Below are positions 18,764 to 27,363 of a stretch of 64,000 bases of DNA, one piece after another. The notes under the pieces were generated by a model that had not been told where the DNA came from, searched no databases, and worked only from the letters and a program-made list of their open reading frames with translations. The stretch is from Pseudomonas capsici (GTDB taxonomy: Bacteria; Pseudomonadota; Gammaproteobacteria; Pseudomonadales; Pseudomonadaceae). The DNA lies in contig NZ_JAFGZD010000003.1 in the NCBI RefSeq assembly GCF_017165765.1, forward strand, positions 248,001-312,000. The letters are read 5' to 3'. Every line of letters begins with the position of its first letter. Position 1 is the first letter of the stretch. Both the position numbers and the translations under genes were made by a program.

Positions 18764-19489
18764 TCAACACTTGCGGCCTATGTACAGAACCGATTGCTCG
18801 GTGATGCCGTGCTGTTTGAACACCCCGTCACCGAAGGCCTGGGTACCCAGGGCATCGATCTGGAAGCCGGCTGTTTCCAGGCGGGCAATGAAGTCGTGTT
18901 TGGCGTACATGCGTACATGATCGTCCTGGCCGAAACGTGCCCAGCGCTCATCCACGCTCTTTTCATCCGGATCTTCGTCGGTCTCGGTGGCGGTCAGCAG
19001 CAATGGCACCATCAGGATGGCCGAGCCGCCCTTGGCCAGTACGCGATAGAGTTCGGACATGGCTTTGGCGTCGTCACGCACATGTTCGAGTACGTGTGAG
19101 CAGACGATGAGATCGAAAGACTCATCGGCGTAGATGTTCATGTCCATGATGTCGACCTTGTCATCGGCCATGGGCGAAAACAGGTCTGCCGAGCGATAGC
19201 GGGCATTGGGCAGGCTGCGCAGGAACTTTGACAGCACCGGCGCTGGTGCAATGTCCAGAATGCGCAGTTCCTTGCCTTCCGGGTTGTTCAGCATATGCAT
19301 GGAGAACAAGGCATAGAGCCGGTCGCGATCAGAGGCGAGGCATTCAGGGCAGCTGTACTGGCCGACATTGAGTGTTTCGAAGTCCTCGACCGAGTAATAG
19401 ACGTTCAAGCGATGGAGGGCTTCCAGATGACCTTTTCCCAAGGGATAGAAATTCGGAAAACGACAGGAGCATACCGGGCACGTTCGCAT
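18764..19489 (-). CDS. SAM-dependent methyltransferase with N-terminal zinc ribbon (VioM candidate)
   Basis: 241 residues. The N-terminus has two Cys pairs (RTCPVCSCRF and YSCPECLASDRDR) that should bind zinc, followed by a class I methyltransferase core with LRILDIAPAP as motif I and SFDLIVCSHVLEHV as the post-II motif. It begins 2 nt after the aminotransferase stop, so the two are co-translated. P. syringae flagellin viosamine carries a 2-O-methyl group; I infer this enzyme adds it. Similar zinc-ribbon methyltransferases also occur in other sugar clusters. Confidence 0.8.
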   Translation of the reverse strand: MRTCPVCSCRFPNFYPLGKGHLEALHRLNVYYSVEDFETLNVGQYSCPECLASDRDRLYALFSMHMLNNPEGKELRILDIAPAPVLSKFLRSLPNARYRSADLFSPMADDKVDIMDMNIYADESFDLIVCSHVLEHVRDDAKAMSELYRVLAKGGSAILMVPLLLTATETDEDPDEKSVDERWARFGQDDHVRMYAKHDFIARLETAGFQIDALGTQAFGDGVFKQHGITEQSVLYIGRKC

Positions 19490-19491
19490 GT

Positions 19492-20607
19492 TTAGTTCTC
19501 ATTACTTGCAGTGACAATCACGTCGATGATGCTGTCGAAGGCTTCATCGGTGAGGCTGTCGAAAATGGGCAGACAGAGGATCTGACTGGACAGGTCGGTG
19601 GCGACAGGCAAGCGATCAGGCTTGGCCGAGTCCAGGCCCCTGTACATCGGGAAGGTGGAAATCAGCGGGTAGAAATAGCGGCGTGCGAGGATATTGCGGT
19701 CGCGCATGCGCTGGTAAAGGTCATCGCGGGAAACGGCAAACTCTTTTCTGACCAGTACCGGGAAGTACGAGTAGTTGTGCTTCTCGGTGCTCTGCCAGAC
19801 GATGTCGATACCCGGCACCGAGGCCAGTGCCTCGCGATAGCGTTCATCGATGCGCTGGCGTTTCAGCAGGGCCTGGTCGATGTGCTGCAGTTGCAATAGA
19901 CCGAAAGCGGCATTCACTTCACTCATCTTGCCGTTGATGCCGGGTGCTACCACGGTAACTTCATCGGCGAATCCGAAGTTTTTCAGATAGTCGATGCGTT
20001 GCTTGGTTTTCGCATCCGGGCTGACGATGGCGCCGCCTTCAAAGGTATTGAACACCTTGGTGGCATGGAAGCTCAGTACCGACAGGTCGCCGTGATTGAG
20101 CAGGCTTTCGCCACGGAACTGCACACCGAAGGCATGGGCCGCGTCGTAGATGACTTTCAGGCCGTAACGGTCGGCGATCTGCTCAATGCGGTCCACATCG
20201 CAAGGAATCCCGTAGCAATGCACCGGCATGATGGCCGTGGTTGCCGGGGTAATGGCCTCTTCGATACGGTCCGGGTCCAGACTGTAGGTATTGGGGTCGA
20301 TGTCGACGAAGACCGGCGTCAGGCCATTCCACAGCAGAGAGTGCGCGGTGGCGACGAAGGAGTAGGGCGTGGTGATGACTTCGCCCTTGATCCGCAGTGC
20401 CTGGATGGCGGTCATCAGCGCCAGGGTGCCATTGGAAAACAGCGACAGATGCTGGACGCCCAGATACTCGGCCAGCTCCTTTTCCAGTTGCTGGTGAAAC
20501 GGGCCGCCGTTGGTGAGCTGATGGCTTTGCCAGATCTTTTCGAGGTAGGGAATGAATTCCTCAAGAGGCGGTAACAGGGGACGAGTTACGGGAATCGATG
20601 CGCTCAT
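19492..20607 (-). CDS. vioA: DegT/DnrJ/EryC1/StrS aminotransferase (dTDP-viosamine synthase, VioA-like)
   Basis: 371 residues from the ATG (MSASIPVTRP) preceded by GAGAAG; longer in-frame upstream sequence is not conserved. PLP-dependent fold type I sugar aminotransferase with TTPYSFVATAHS, DAAHAFGV, and the Schiff-base Lys in SFHATKVFNTFEGGAI. Such enzymes aminate C4 of dTDP-4-keto-6-deoxyglucose, yielding dTDP-4-amino-4,6-dideoxyglucose (viosamine, Qui4N). The neighbouring methyltransferase, glycosyltransferase and acyl module make the viosamine assignment much stronger than family membership alone. The dTDP-sugar supply genes (rmlA, rmlB) are not in the window. Confidence 0.85.
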   Translation of the reverse strand: MSASIPVTRPLLPPLEEFIPYLEKIWQSHQLTNGGPFHQQLEKELAEYLGVQHLSLFSNGTLALMTAIQALRIKGEVITTPYSFVATAHSLLWNGLTPVFVDIDPNTYSLDPDRIEEAITPATTAIMPVHCYGIPCDVDRIEQIADRYGLKVIYDAAHAFGVQFRGESLLNHGDLSVLSFHATKVFNTFEGGAIVSPDAKTKQRIDYLKNFGFADEVTVVAPGINGKMSEVNAAFGLLQLQHIDQALLKRQRIDERYREALASVPGIDIVWQSTEKHNYSYFPVLVRKEFAVSRDDLYQRMRDRNILARRYFYPLISTFPMYRGLDSAKPDRLPVATDLSSQILCLPIFDSLTDEAFDSIIDVIVTASNEN

Positions 20608-20887
20608 GGAGACTTCTCTACTCGTGTCGCAGATGATTGCTGCTCGGCAGGACATTTCTTGACGCTTTACCCGTTCGCGGGAATGGCGTTGACATAAAAA
20701 TGGCAGCCAAACTGTTTTGCCGATGGTAAAAGCAAAAAACCGGCCAAGAGTTCCGTATCCTGTTTCGGGGGCCTGGAGTTGTGATCCTGTCGAGCAACTG
20801 TGTTCAGTGCTTGATATTGAGAACGCCCGGTGAGTATTTTGTACAGATGCCGCAAGGCGGTCCCCATGACAATCAAAGGATTGAACA
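20608..20887. other. Divergent intergenic region
   Basis: 280 bp between the minus-strand aminotransferase operon and the plus-strand glutamine-synthetase-like gene. It should hold both promoters. I see no gene, no strong hairpin and no clear sigma54 or sigma28 site. Confidence 0.4.
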
Positions 20888-22231
20888 ATGACCTGCAGTG
20901 ACCCCCATTCCCTTGCGCAGCGGTTGGTGGGCATCGATGAAGTGGAATGCGTTACGCCTGATCTCAATGGCGTGCCACGAGGCAAGGTGATGACCGCGAC
21001 CGGTTTCCTGGAAGGTCGCCGCCTGCAACTGGCCAGTGGTGTATTGCTGCAATGCATCATGGGAGGTTATCCGCCCGCGCGCTTTTACAGCAGTGATGAT
21101 GGCGACCTCGCTCTGATCGCCGATCCGCAACAGATCCATCTTCTGCTCTGGAGCGAGCAGCCTCGTGCACTGGCGATCTGTGATGCGGATAACCTCAGCG
21201 GCGAGGGGTGCGAGTTATCGACGCGGGTTCAACTGAAATCGGTCATTGCCCGCTATGCCGAGCACGGGCTGTCGCCGGTGGTGGCGACCGAGCTCGAGTT
21301 CTTTGTCTTTGCTCCCAACCCTGATCCCTCTCTGGCCTTTGTGCCGCCGGTGGGGCTGGATGGACGGCGTGAAGAAGGTTTTTCTGCCTTCAGCATCAGT
21401 TCCAATAATGGCCTGCGTCCGTTTTTCAGGGAGGTTTACCGCTGCATGGCGGAACTGGGGCTGCCGCGTGACACGGTCATGCACGAGATGGGCGTCAGCC
21501 AGTTCGAGATCAATCTGTGGCATGGCGACCCTTTGCTGCTGGCCGACCAGACCTTCCTGTTCAAGCACCTGCTCAAGGAAGTCGGACTCAAGCATGGTCT
21601 GAATGTGGTGTGCATGGCCAAGCCATTGGCGCATACCGCAGGCAGCTCGATGCATATTCACCAGAGCGTGGTGGAGTCTGCATCGGGGCGTAATGTATTC
21701 AGCGATGAGCAGGGGCAGGCGACGGATCCGTTCCGGCATTTCATTGCGGGACAGCAGACCTGCCTTGGCGATTTCACGGCGTTGTTTGCACCTCATGTGA
21801 ATTCCTATCTGCGACTGTTTCACCCCTATGCATCGCCCAATAATGTCTGCTGGTCCCTGGATAACCGCAGTGCGGGGCTGCGTATTCCGGCGAGTGAGCC
21901 TCGGGCCCGAAGGGTGGAGAACCGTCTGCCGGGTGCCGATGCCAATCCTTATCTGGCGATTGCGGCGAGTCTGGCGGCAGGTCTGCATGGCATCGAGCAA
22001 AGGCTGGAACCGACCGCACCCGTGCAGGGTGAAATCGTGGTGCCGGAAGAATTGGCATTGCCCTGTACCTTGCACGCTGCTCTGGAACGTCTGAAGCGCA
22101 GCTCGTTGGCCAAGGAACTGTTTGGGCATGTGTTTATCGAAGGCTACATCGCCTCGAAGACCATGGAACTGACCAGTTTTCTTGATGAAATAACCCCCTG
22201 GGAGCGGCGTGTATTGGGTGCCCAGGTCTAG
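20888..22231 (+). CDS. Glutamine synthetase family protein (gamma-glutamylpolyamine synthetase type)
   Basis: 447 residues with the GS catalytic fold: ATELEFFVF in the glutamate/metal site, SSMHIHQSV, and NNRSAGLRIP-type phrases (LDNRSAGLRIPASEPRARRVENRLPGADANPYL spans the arginine and metal-site strands). It is similar in size to PuuA-like enzymes, which ligate glutamate to polyamines or related amines using ATP, and lacks the extra features of housekeeping GlnA. It lies 48-54 nt upstream of an MFS gene on the same strand, so the two may be co-transcribed. The amine substrate is not determinable here. Confidence 0.88.
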   Translation: MTCSDPHSLAQRLVGIDEVECVTPDLNGVPRGKVMTATGFLEGRRLQLASGVLLQCIMGGYPPARFYSSDDGDLALIADPQQIHLLLWSEQPRALAICDADNLSGEGCELSTRVQLKSVIARYAEHGLSPVVATELEFFVFAPNPDPSLAFVPPVGLDGRREEGFSAFSISSNNGLRPFFREVYRCMAELGLPRDTVMHEMGVSQFEINLWHGDPLLLADQTFLFKHLLKEVGLKHGLNVVCMAKPLAHTAGSSMHIHQSVVESASGRNVFSDEQGQATDPFRHFIAGQQTCLGDFTALFAPHVNSYLRLFHPYASPNNVCWSLDNRSAGLRIPASEPRARRVENRLPGADANPYLAIAASLAAGLHGIEQRLEPTAPVQGEIVVPEELALPCTLHAALERLKRSSLAKELFGHVFIEGYIASKTMELTSFLDEITPWERRVLGAQV

Positions 22232-22285
22232 AAACCGTTGTTTTGGCGTCGCCTGTGCGGGTGACTCTTTATTTTTGGAATGTCC

Positions 22286-23650
22286 ATGCGTCAAATCTGG
22301 AAGTCTTTTCGGGGTCTGTATTTCGCTTCGCTGATGATGTTGATCGGCTCGGGTCTTTTAAGCACCTACCTGGCCTTGCGGCTGGCGGCCGATGAGGTCG
22401 ACGGTCTGTGGATCGGTGCGATGATGGCTGCCAACTATTTCGGGCTGGTGCTGGGCGGGAAGGTCGGGCACCGGCTGATCGGCCGGGTAGGGCATATCCG
22501 TGCCTATGCGACCTGTGCCGGTATCGTGGGCGCGGCCGTGCTGGGGCTGGGATTGATCAACTGGCTGCCGGCCTGGCTGTTCCTGCGCATGATCGTCGGG
22601 CTGGGGATGATGTGTCAGTACATGGTGGTCGAAAGCTGGCTCAACGAGCAGGCTGCGGCACGTCAGCGAGGCATGGTCTTCAGCGGCTACATGATTGCGT
22701 CGTATCTGGGCCTGGTATTGGGGCAACTGATTCTGGTGGTCCATCCAGGGCTCGGGCCTGAGCTGCTGATGCTGATTGCCATGTGTTTTGCCCTGTGTCT
22801 GGTGCCGGTGGCGATGACCCGCAGCATTCACCCTGCGCCACTGCGTCCGGCACCACTGGAGCCGCGCTTTTTCATCAGCCGGGTACCGCAGTCGCTGACT
22901 ACGGTGCTGGCTTCGGGGCTTATAGTCGGGGCCTTTTATGGTCTTGCGCCGCTGTATGCCGCCCAGCAAGGATTGTCGACCGAGCATGTGGGTGTGTTCA
23001 TGGGCTTCTGCATTCTTGCCGGCCTGCTGGTGCAGTGGCCGCTGGGTCTGCTTTCCGACCGCTATGACCGGGCGCAACTGATGCGTACCTTTGCGGGTGT
23101 TCTGGTGATCGCTGCCTTGCCGCTTGCGGTGCTGCCGAGCATGCCGCTGGAAATGCTGATGGTGGTGGGCTTCATTGCGTCGCTGGTGCAGTTCAGCCTG
23201 TATCCGCTGGCGGTGGCTTTTGCCAACGACCACGTCGAGGGCGAGCGGCGGGTGTCGCTGACGGCGATGCTGCTGATGACCTTCGGTATTGGTGCCAGTA
23301 TCGGCCCGCTGGTAGCCGGTGCCCTGATGAAGCAGTTCGGCAGCAACATGCTCTATGCGTTTGTCTGTTTCATCTCACTGGTGCTGGCGCTGCTGACCCG
23401 TCCCAAAGCGGTTACCCATCAGCATCAGGTGGACGACGCGCCGCTGCATCACGTCGCGATGCCGGACAGCATGGCCAGTTCGCCGCTGGTGGTTGCGCTT
23501 GACCCGCGGGTCGACGAGCAGGTGGTTCAGGAGCAGATGCAGGCCACGGTTGAGCCTGAGCCTGAGTCGGAACCGGAGCAGGAAGTCAGCACCGAGCAGC
23601 CGGTGAAACCGGCAAAGGTTGCTGAGGAAGAGGAAATAGATAGGCCCTGA
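22286..23650 (+). CDS. MFS transporter (YcaD-like) with acidic C-terminal tail
   Basis: 454 residues. I prefer the ATG at 22286 because TTTGGAATGTCC places GGA at workable spacing; the ATG at 22280 sits almost on the ribosome site. About 12 hydrophobic segments, with VESWLNEQAAARQRG in the central region and LSDRYDRAQLM after helix 8, as in the YcaD/MFS_1 group. After the last membrane helix (about residue 370) a soluble tail of about 80 residues becomes strongly acidic with Glu-Pro runs (EPEPESEPEQE) before ending EEEEIDRP. The tail is not needed for transport in relatives. Substrate unknown. Confidence 0.88.
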   Translation: MRQIWKSFRGLYFASLMMLIGSGLLSTYLALRLAADEVDGLWIGAMMAANYFGLVLGGKVGHRLIGRVGHIRAYATCAGIVGAAVLGLGLINWLPAWLFLRMIVGLGMMCQYMVVESWLNEQAAARQRGMVFSGYMIASYLGLVLGQLILVVHPGLGPELLMLIAMCFALCLVPVAMTRSIHPAPLRPAPLEPRFFISRVPQSLTTVLASGLIVGAFYGLAPLYAAQQGLSTEHVGVFMGFCILAGLLVQWPLGLLSDRYDRAQLMRTFAGVLVIAALPLAVLPSMPLEMLMVVGFIASLVQFSLYPLAVAFANDHVEGERRVSLTAMLLMTFGIGASIGPLVAGALMKQFGSNMLYAFVCFISLVLALLTRPKAVTHQHQVDDAPLHHVAMPDSMASSPLVVALDPRVDEQVVQEQMQATVEPEPESEPEQEVSTEQPVKPAKVAEEEEIDRP

Positions 23651-23654
23651 CGGG

Positions 23655-23716
23655 AGCTGCAAGCTAAAAGCTGCAAGTCAAAAGCTTGTAGCTTGACGCT
23701 TAAAACTTGCAGCTGC
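23655..23716. repeat. Imperfect palindrome of AGCTGCAAG units
   Basis: About 62 bp built from variants of agctgcaag / cttgcagct in both orientations, nearly a full inverted repeat around aagctt. It lies between convergent genes (MFS and ycgR) and can act as a bidirectional terminator. The repeat style resembles dispersed AGCTGCAAGCTACAAGC-type repeats of P. syringae genomes. Confidence 0.65.
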
Positions 23717-23721
23717 TTCTA

Positions 23722-24468
23722 TCAAAAATCGTCGTCTTTATCGAACCGACGCGCTTCGCGCTGTAACTGATAGACGAAGCGTTCCACCTGGCGCTGTACC
23801 AGGCCGCTCATGTTGTGGAAGCGTACGCCTGCGAAGGTGGTATGGAATCTTTCTTCGAAGTGCAGGTAGCGCAGCTCGACCGGCGCAGTCATCGCGCCGA
23901 AAGGCAGTTTGGCGATGAAGCGTTCGTAGACCTGACCCAGTTGCATGCGCTCGGACACATCGCCCTCGAAGCGCAGCTTGCAGCCGGTTGCGGAGATATC
24001 CAGCAATTTGCCGACCAGAGGCGATTTGAGTTTGTCGCCACCGATTTCAATGTCGACCAGCTGTGCCAGCTTGAGCGCTGCACGGAAGGCGTTGCGACGC
24101 TGGTGGTAGATCACTTCGGAGGGCAGGGGGCCGCGGTAGAGGCGCTGGCCGTCCGTATCGACGATGGTCATCTGATCCGAGCTTTCCCAGGCGATGCGCA
24201 CGCCGTCATGGAAGCCTTCGACACGGAACGATTCGCCATTGGCCAGGAATCGTTCGCCGTCGCGGGGGATCATCTCGTCGAGGGCCATGACGTTACTGTC
24301 ACGGTCGACCTCGATCAGGTAGCTCTGGAAGCGTTGTGAGCGCTCATGAAAGGTAATGATCAGAGGATCATTATGTTCAAGTAGCAACCGCAGGTTAGCG
24401 GCAATTTCCAAAGGTGTATTGAGAACCTTCGGGGGCTGCGGAGCATCATCCGCGCTTGAGCCATTCAC
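23722..24468 (-). CDS. ycgR: Flagellar brake protein YcgR (PilZ domain)
   Basis: 248 residues: an N-terminal YcgR domain (about 15-115) and a C-terminal PilZ domain with the c-di-GMP motifs QRRNAFR (RxxxR, near residue 123) and DISATGCKL (D/NxSxxG). When c-di-GMP is bound, YcgR slows or biases the motor, helping the switch from swimming to sessile life. It is adjacent to flgN on the same strand (82-nt gap), at the edge of the flgAMN group, the usual place in Pseudomonas. Confidence 0.94.
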   Translation of the reverse strand: MNGSSADDAPQPPKVLNTPLEIAANLRLLLEHNDPLIITFHERSQRFQSYLIEVDRDSNVMALDEMIPRDGERFLANGESFRVEGFHDGVRIAWESSDQMTIVDTDGQRLYRGPLPSEVIYHQRRNAFRAALKLAQLVDIEIGGDKLKSPLVGKLLDISATGCKLRFEGDVSERMQLGQVYERFIAKLPFGAMTAPVELRYLHFEERFHTTFAGVRFHNMSGLVQRQVERFVYQLQREARRFDKDDDF

Positions 24469-24550
24469 GTTTTTACTTCTCCAGGCAAAATACTACGGCA
24501 ACGCAACAACAGGCATTCTGCCACTACGCACTGAACCTTGAAACAGGAAG

Positions 24551-25018
24551 TTACGCCTGACTCAGAGGGCGTGGTCTTGCTCTTCCTGCGGTCGATCCAC
24601 GGCTGTCATACAGCGTCGGGGTATCGGCACCATTCAGGATGCGAAGCTGGTGAGCGGTTGTCACCTGTTGCAACTGGATAAGACTACCATTCTGCTCGTT
24701 GATAGCCTGGCACTCAGCGATCAATGCGCTCAGTTCGTCGCTCGCGGCAAGAAGCTGTTCGCCCACATCGGACTGGCTGGCCAGCTCCTGGAGACCTTTG
24801 CGGTTCGCAGGTAGCCCGATGCCAGCGAGTAACTGACTGCGCCTGCGGCCATGTTGTTCGAGAAGAATCACCAGCGCCTGTTTCTGCGCCAGGATATGTT
24901 CCATCTCGCCCATGTCGCGGCCATGCAGAACCAGTGACTCGGCCTTCAGCAACTCAAGCAGTTGCCGGGTAGGGACCATGCCGTCGGTGATCATCTGAAG
25001 CAAAGTAGTATCTTGCAT
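24551..25018 (-). CDS. flgN: Flagellar export chaperone FlgN
   Basis: 155 residues, largely alpha-helical, cytoplasmic. FlgN-type features include an N-terminal helix pair with conserved ESLVLHGRD and LAQKQALVILLEQH, and a C-terminal segment rich in Gly/Arg/Pro. The family keeps hook-filament junction proteins FlgK and FlgL soluble and delivers them to the export gate. It lies directly downstream of flgM (50-nt gap), as in other pseudomonads. Confidence 0.92.
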   Translation of the reverse strand: MQDTTLLQMITDGMVPTRQLLELLKAESLVLHGRDMGEMEHILAQKQALVILLEQHGRRRSQLLAGIGLPANRKGLQELASQSDVGEQLLAASDELSALIAECQAINEQNGSLIQLQQVTTAHQLRILNGADTPTLYDSRGSTAGRARPRPLSQA

Positions 25019-25068
25019 CGCATGCTCTGGTTTTCAAGCGTCCAGATTATCCACCGCAAGCACAGGGC

Positions 25069-25386
25069 TTAGCGCTGGGTTTCGAAGTTGAGCAGTTTGC
25101 TGGCTACGCGGTTGCTGTCCACTGTGTAGGTGCCGTCTGCAATCGCTTGCTTCAACTCGGCTACGCGAGCGCTGTTGACGGTTGGCAGTTCGCCCAACTT
25201 ATCAGTGATCTTCTGCAACTGCTGAGCCTCACTGCTCAAATGAACGGATTCCCCGGTGCCTTTGACGCTTGCAGTCGTTGCTGCAGATGCGGTGGCATCG
25301 GTTTTACCGCTTTCCTTTGTAGTCCCGGTGCGCGAAGTGCTACCGACAGACTGTGAATTTCCAAGGCGACTGAAATCTATGACCAT
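25069..25386 (-). CDS. flgM: Anti-sigma28 factor FlgM
   Basis: 105 residues from the ATG behind AGAGG ([10 protein letters not shown]). The first ~50 residues are Ser/Thr/Ala-rich and disordered, needed for export. The C-terminal half ([20 protein letters not shown] to the end) forms the sigma28-binding helices with [25 protein letters not shown]. FlgM holds FliA inactive until it is secreted through the finished hook-basal body. A sigma28-type promoter lies just upstream, giving autoregulation. Confidence 0.95.
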   Translation of the reverse strand: MVIDFSRLGNSQSVGSTSRTGTTKESGKTDATASAATTASVKGTGESVHLSSEAQQLQKITDKLGELPTVNSARVAELKQAIADGTYTVDSNRVASKLLNFETQR

Positions 25387-25425
25387 GATCGAAAAAACCT
25401 CTTGGGTGTTTGGACGCTTGCCTTG

Positions 25426-25452
25426 TTTTCGGCCCAACCCAAAAAAACTTTA
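25426..25452 (-). promoter_or_regulatory. Sigma28 (FliA) promoter of flgM
   Basis: On the minus strand TAAAG (-35), 14 nt, then GCCGAAAA (-10) matches the flagellar TAAAG/TCAAG-N14-GCCGATAA pattern with one -10 mismatch, about 40 nt upstream of the flgM start. Confidence 0.7.
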
Positions 25453-25548
25453 GGCTTTGTGTGAAAAGCATATGGAACGGGCTTTCCACCGCGGGGAATA
25501 TGCACCGCAGTCTAGGAAAAACGCGCGTCCGACGCCAGCCTCATCGAT

Positions 25549-26307
25549 CTACATTGCTACTTCCACCTGCCCCGGGCCGGTAATATTGGCCTTGATAACG
25601 CGATTGGAATTCAGGTTTTTCACCCGTATCTGCTCGTTGAAACTGCCATCGGACAGCGCCTCGCCGGGCATGCGTACCGACAGGGAGCCGCTGCGGGCGG
25701 TAATGACCACCTGATCGCCCTTGCGAATCATCTGTGGCTGTTCCAGAAACACCGGCGACATCACCTGATCGATGACCGTTGGTCGGATTACCTTTTGCCC
25801 CACTGCCTGATCCAGGGAAGAGAGGAAACCCAGGCCCAGGCTGCCGATATCTCGCTCCCTCAGCATCACATCGTCCTGCGACACGATACTGTCGCGTTTC
25901 AAGGGGCGTACCGATACCACCACATTGCGAAACAGCTTTACCTCGGCCGGCACGAACACGGTCCACGGGGACGAGCCTTCACAACGTACGCGTACGGTCA
26001 CTCTGCCCAATGGCTTGGGGCTTTCCAGTTTTGCTGTCAAATCCTTGTCACAGGAACCCATGCGCATTCGGGGGTCCAGTTGCCTTACCTGGATTTCAAA
26101 ACGACCTTCAATCTGGTTAGTCGATAAATAGTCTTCTACTGTGAACTCAAGAAACCCCTGTGTGACGCCGATAAGCTGTTCAGGCAGTGTGAAACTCTCG
26201 GCGCGGCCGTAGTTTGCAGTGCTTGAAAGGCACAGCACGGCGATCACGCAGAGCAATCTGCGGGTTTCCAGTGTCAGGTGTCGAAAAATTGTCGTCTTTG
26301 CGTTCAT
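25549..26307 (-). CDS. flgA: P-ring assembly chaperone FlgA
   Basis: 252 residues from MNAKTTIFRH; a longer in-frame start overlaps the cheV leader and is unlikely. A signal peptide (hydrophobic LLCVIAVLCLSSTA, cleaved near GRAES) sends it to the periplasm. The C-terminal SAF-like region (DSIVSQDDVMLRERDIG, KGDQVVITARSGSLSVRMPGEAL) is typical of FlgA, which helps FlgI polymerise into the P ring. It is divergent from cheV, whose start lies 79 nt away, and is upstream of flgM. Confidence 0.94.
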   Translation of the reverse strand: MNAKTTIFRHLTLETRRLLCVIAVLCLSSTANYGRAESFTLPEQLIGVTQGFLEFTVEDYLSTNQIEGRFEIQVRQLDPRMRMGSCDKDLTAKLESPKPLGRVTVRVRCEGSSPWTVFVPAEVKLFRNVVVSVRPLKRDSIVSQDDVMLRERDIGSLGLGFLSSLDQAVGQKVIRPTVIDQVMSPVFLEQPQMIRKGDQVVITARSGSLSVRMPGEALSDGSFNEQIRVKNLNSNRVIKANITGPGQVEVAM

Positions 26308-26386
26308 GGCGTATAAAAAGCAAGGCTCGTGCCGCTTGCCAAATCTGGTGTGTGGCGAACGGTGGCTTTTGTTAAGGGGGTCGGGC

Positions 26387-27319
26387 ATGGCGGGTGTAAT
26401 GGATTCGGTGAACCAGCGAACTCAGCTGGTCGGTCAGAATCGCCTGGAGCTGCTGTTGTTCCGTCTGGACGGCAAGCAGCTCTACGGGATCAACGTATTC
26501 AAGGTTAAAGAAGTACTGCAATGCCCGAAACTGACCATCATGCCCAAGTCCAGCCGGATTGTGCGTGGTGTGGCCAACATTCGCGGTGGCACGATCCCGA
26601 TCATGGATCTGGCAATGGCGACGGGCTCGAACGGAATGATTTCGCTGGTTAATTCCTTCGTCATCATCACTGAATACAACACCAAGGTTCAGGGGTTTCT
26701 GGTGCACTCGGTAGAGCGCATCGTGAACATGAACTGGGAAGAGATTCATCCGCCACCCAAGGGCACCGGGCGCGACCACTACCTGACGGCCGTGACTCGC
26801 GTGGATAACCAGTTGGTGGAAATCATCGACGTCGAGAAGATTCTCGCCGAGGTGGCGCCGATTACCGAGGGTGTTTCCCAGGGTGTGATCGACGAAGATA
26901 CTCACAACAAGGCGGTGTCGTTGCGTGTGCTGACGGTCGATGACTCGTCGGTTGCCCGCAAGCAGGTGAGTCGTTGCCTGGAAACTGTCGGTGTCGAGGT
27001 GGTTGCCTTGAACGATGGTCGTCAGGCGCTGGACTACCTCAAGGCGATGGTCGAAGAGGGCAAGAAACCCGATGAAGAGTTTCTGATGATGATCTCCGAC
27101 ATTGAAATGCCGGAGATGGATGGCTATACCCTTACAACGGCGATCCGCAACGATCCGCGAATGCAGAAGTTGCACATCACCTTGCATACCTCGCTTTCCG
27201 GGGTGTTCAACCAGGCGATGGTAAAGAAAGTGGGTGCTGACGATTTTCTCGCGAAATTTCGACCTGATGACCTCGCGGCCAGGGTCGTGGCGCGGATCAA
27301 GGCGGCAGACAATAGCTAG
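26387..27319 (+). CDS. cheV: Chemotaxis coupling protein CheV
   Basis: 310 residues from the ATG behind AAGGGGG (MAGVMDSVNQ). Residues about 20-165 are a CheW-like coupling domain (LLLFRLDGKQLYGINVFKVKEVL, VRGVANIRGGTIPIMDL). Residues about 180-305 are a receiver with DDSS at its start, acceptor Asp in MISDIEMPEMDGY, and Lys in FLAKF. CheV links chemoreceptors to CheA and its phosphorylation tunes adaptation. It is followed within 50 nt by cheR, the normal Pseudomonas pair upstream of flgB. Confidence 0.95.
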   Translation: MAGVMDSVNQRTQLVGQNRLELLLFRLDGKQLYGINVFKVKEVLQCPKLTIMPKSSRIVRGVANIRGGTIPIMDLAMATGSNGMISLVNSFVIITEYNTKVQGFLVHSVERIVNMNWEEIHPPPKGTGRDHYLTAVTRVDNQLVEIIDVEKILAEVAPITEGVSQGVIDEDTHNKAVSLRVLTVDDSSVARKQVSRCLETVGVEVVALNDGRQALDYLKAMVEEGKKPDEEFLMMISDIEMPEMDGYTLTTAIRNDPRMQKLHITLHTSLSGVFNQAMVKKVGADDFLAKFRPDDLAARVVARIKAADNS

Positions 27320-27363
27320 GGGCGTCGCTCCCGGTGGTTCACATGATTTTGAGAGGCGGCACC

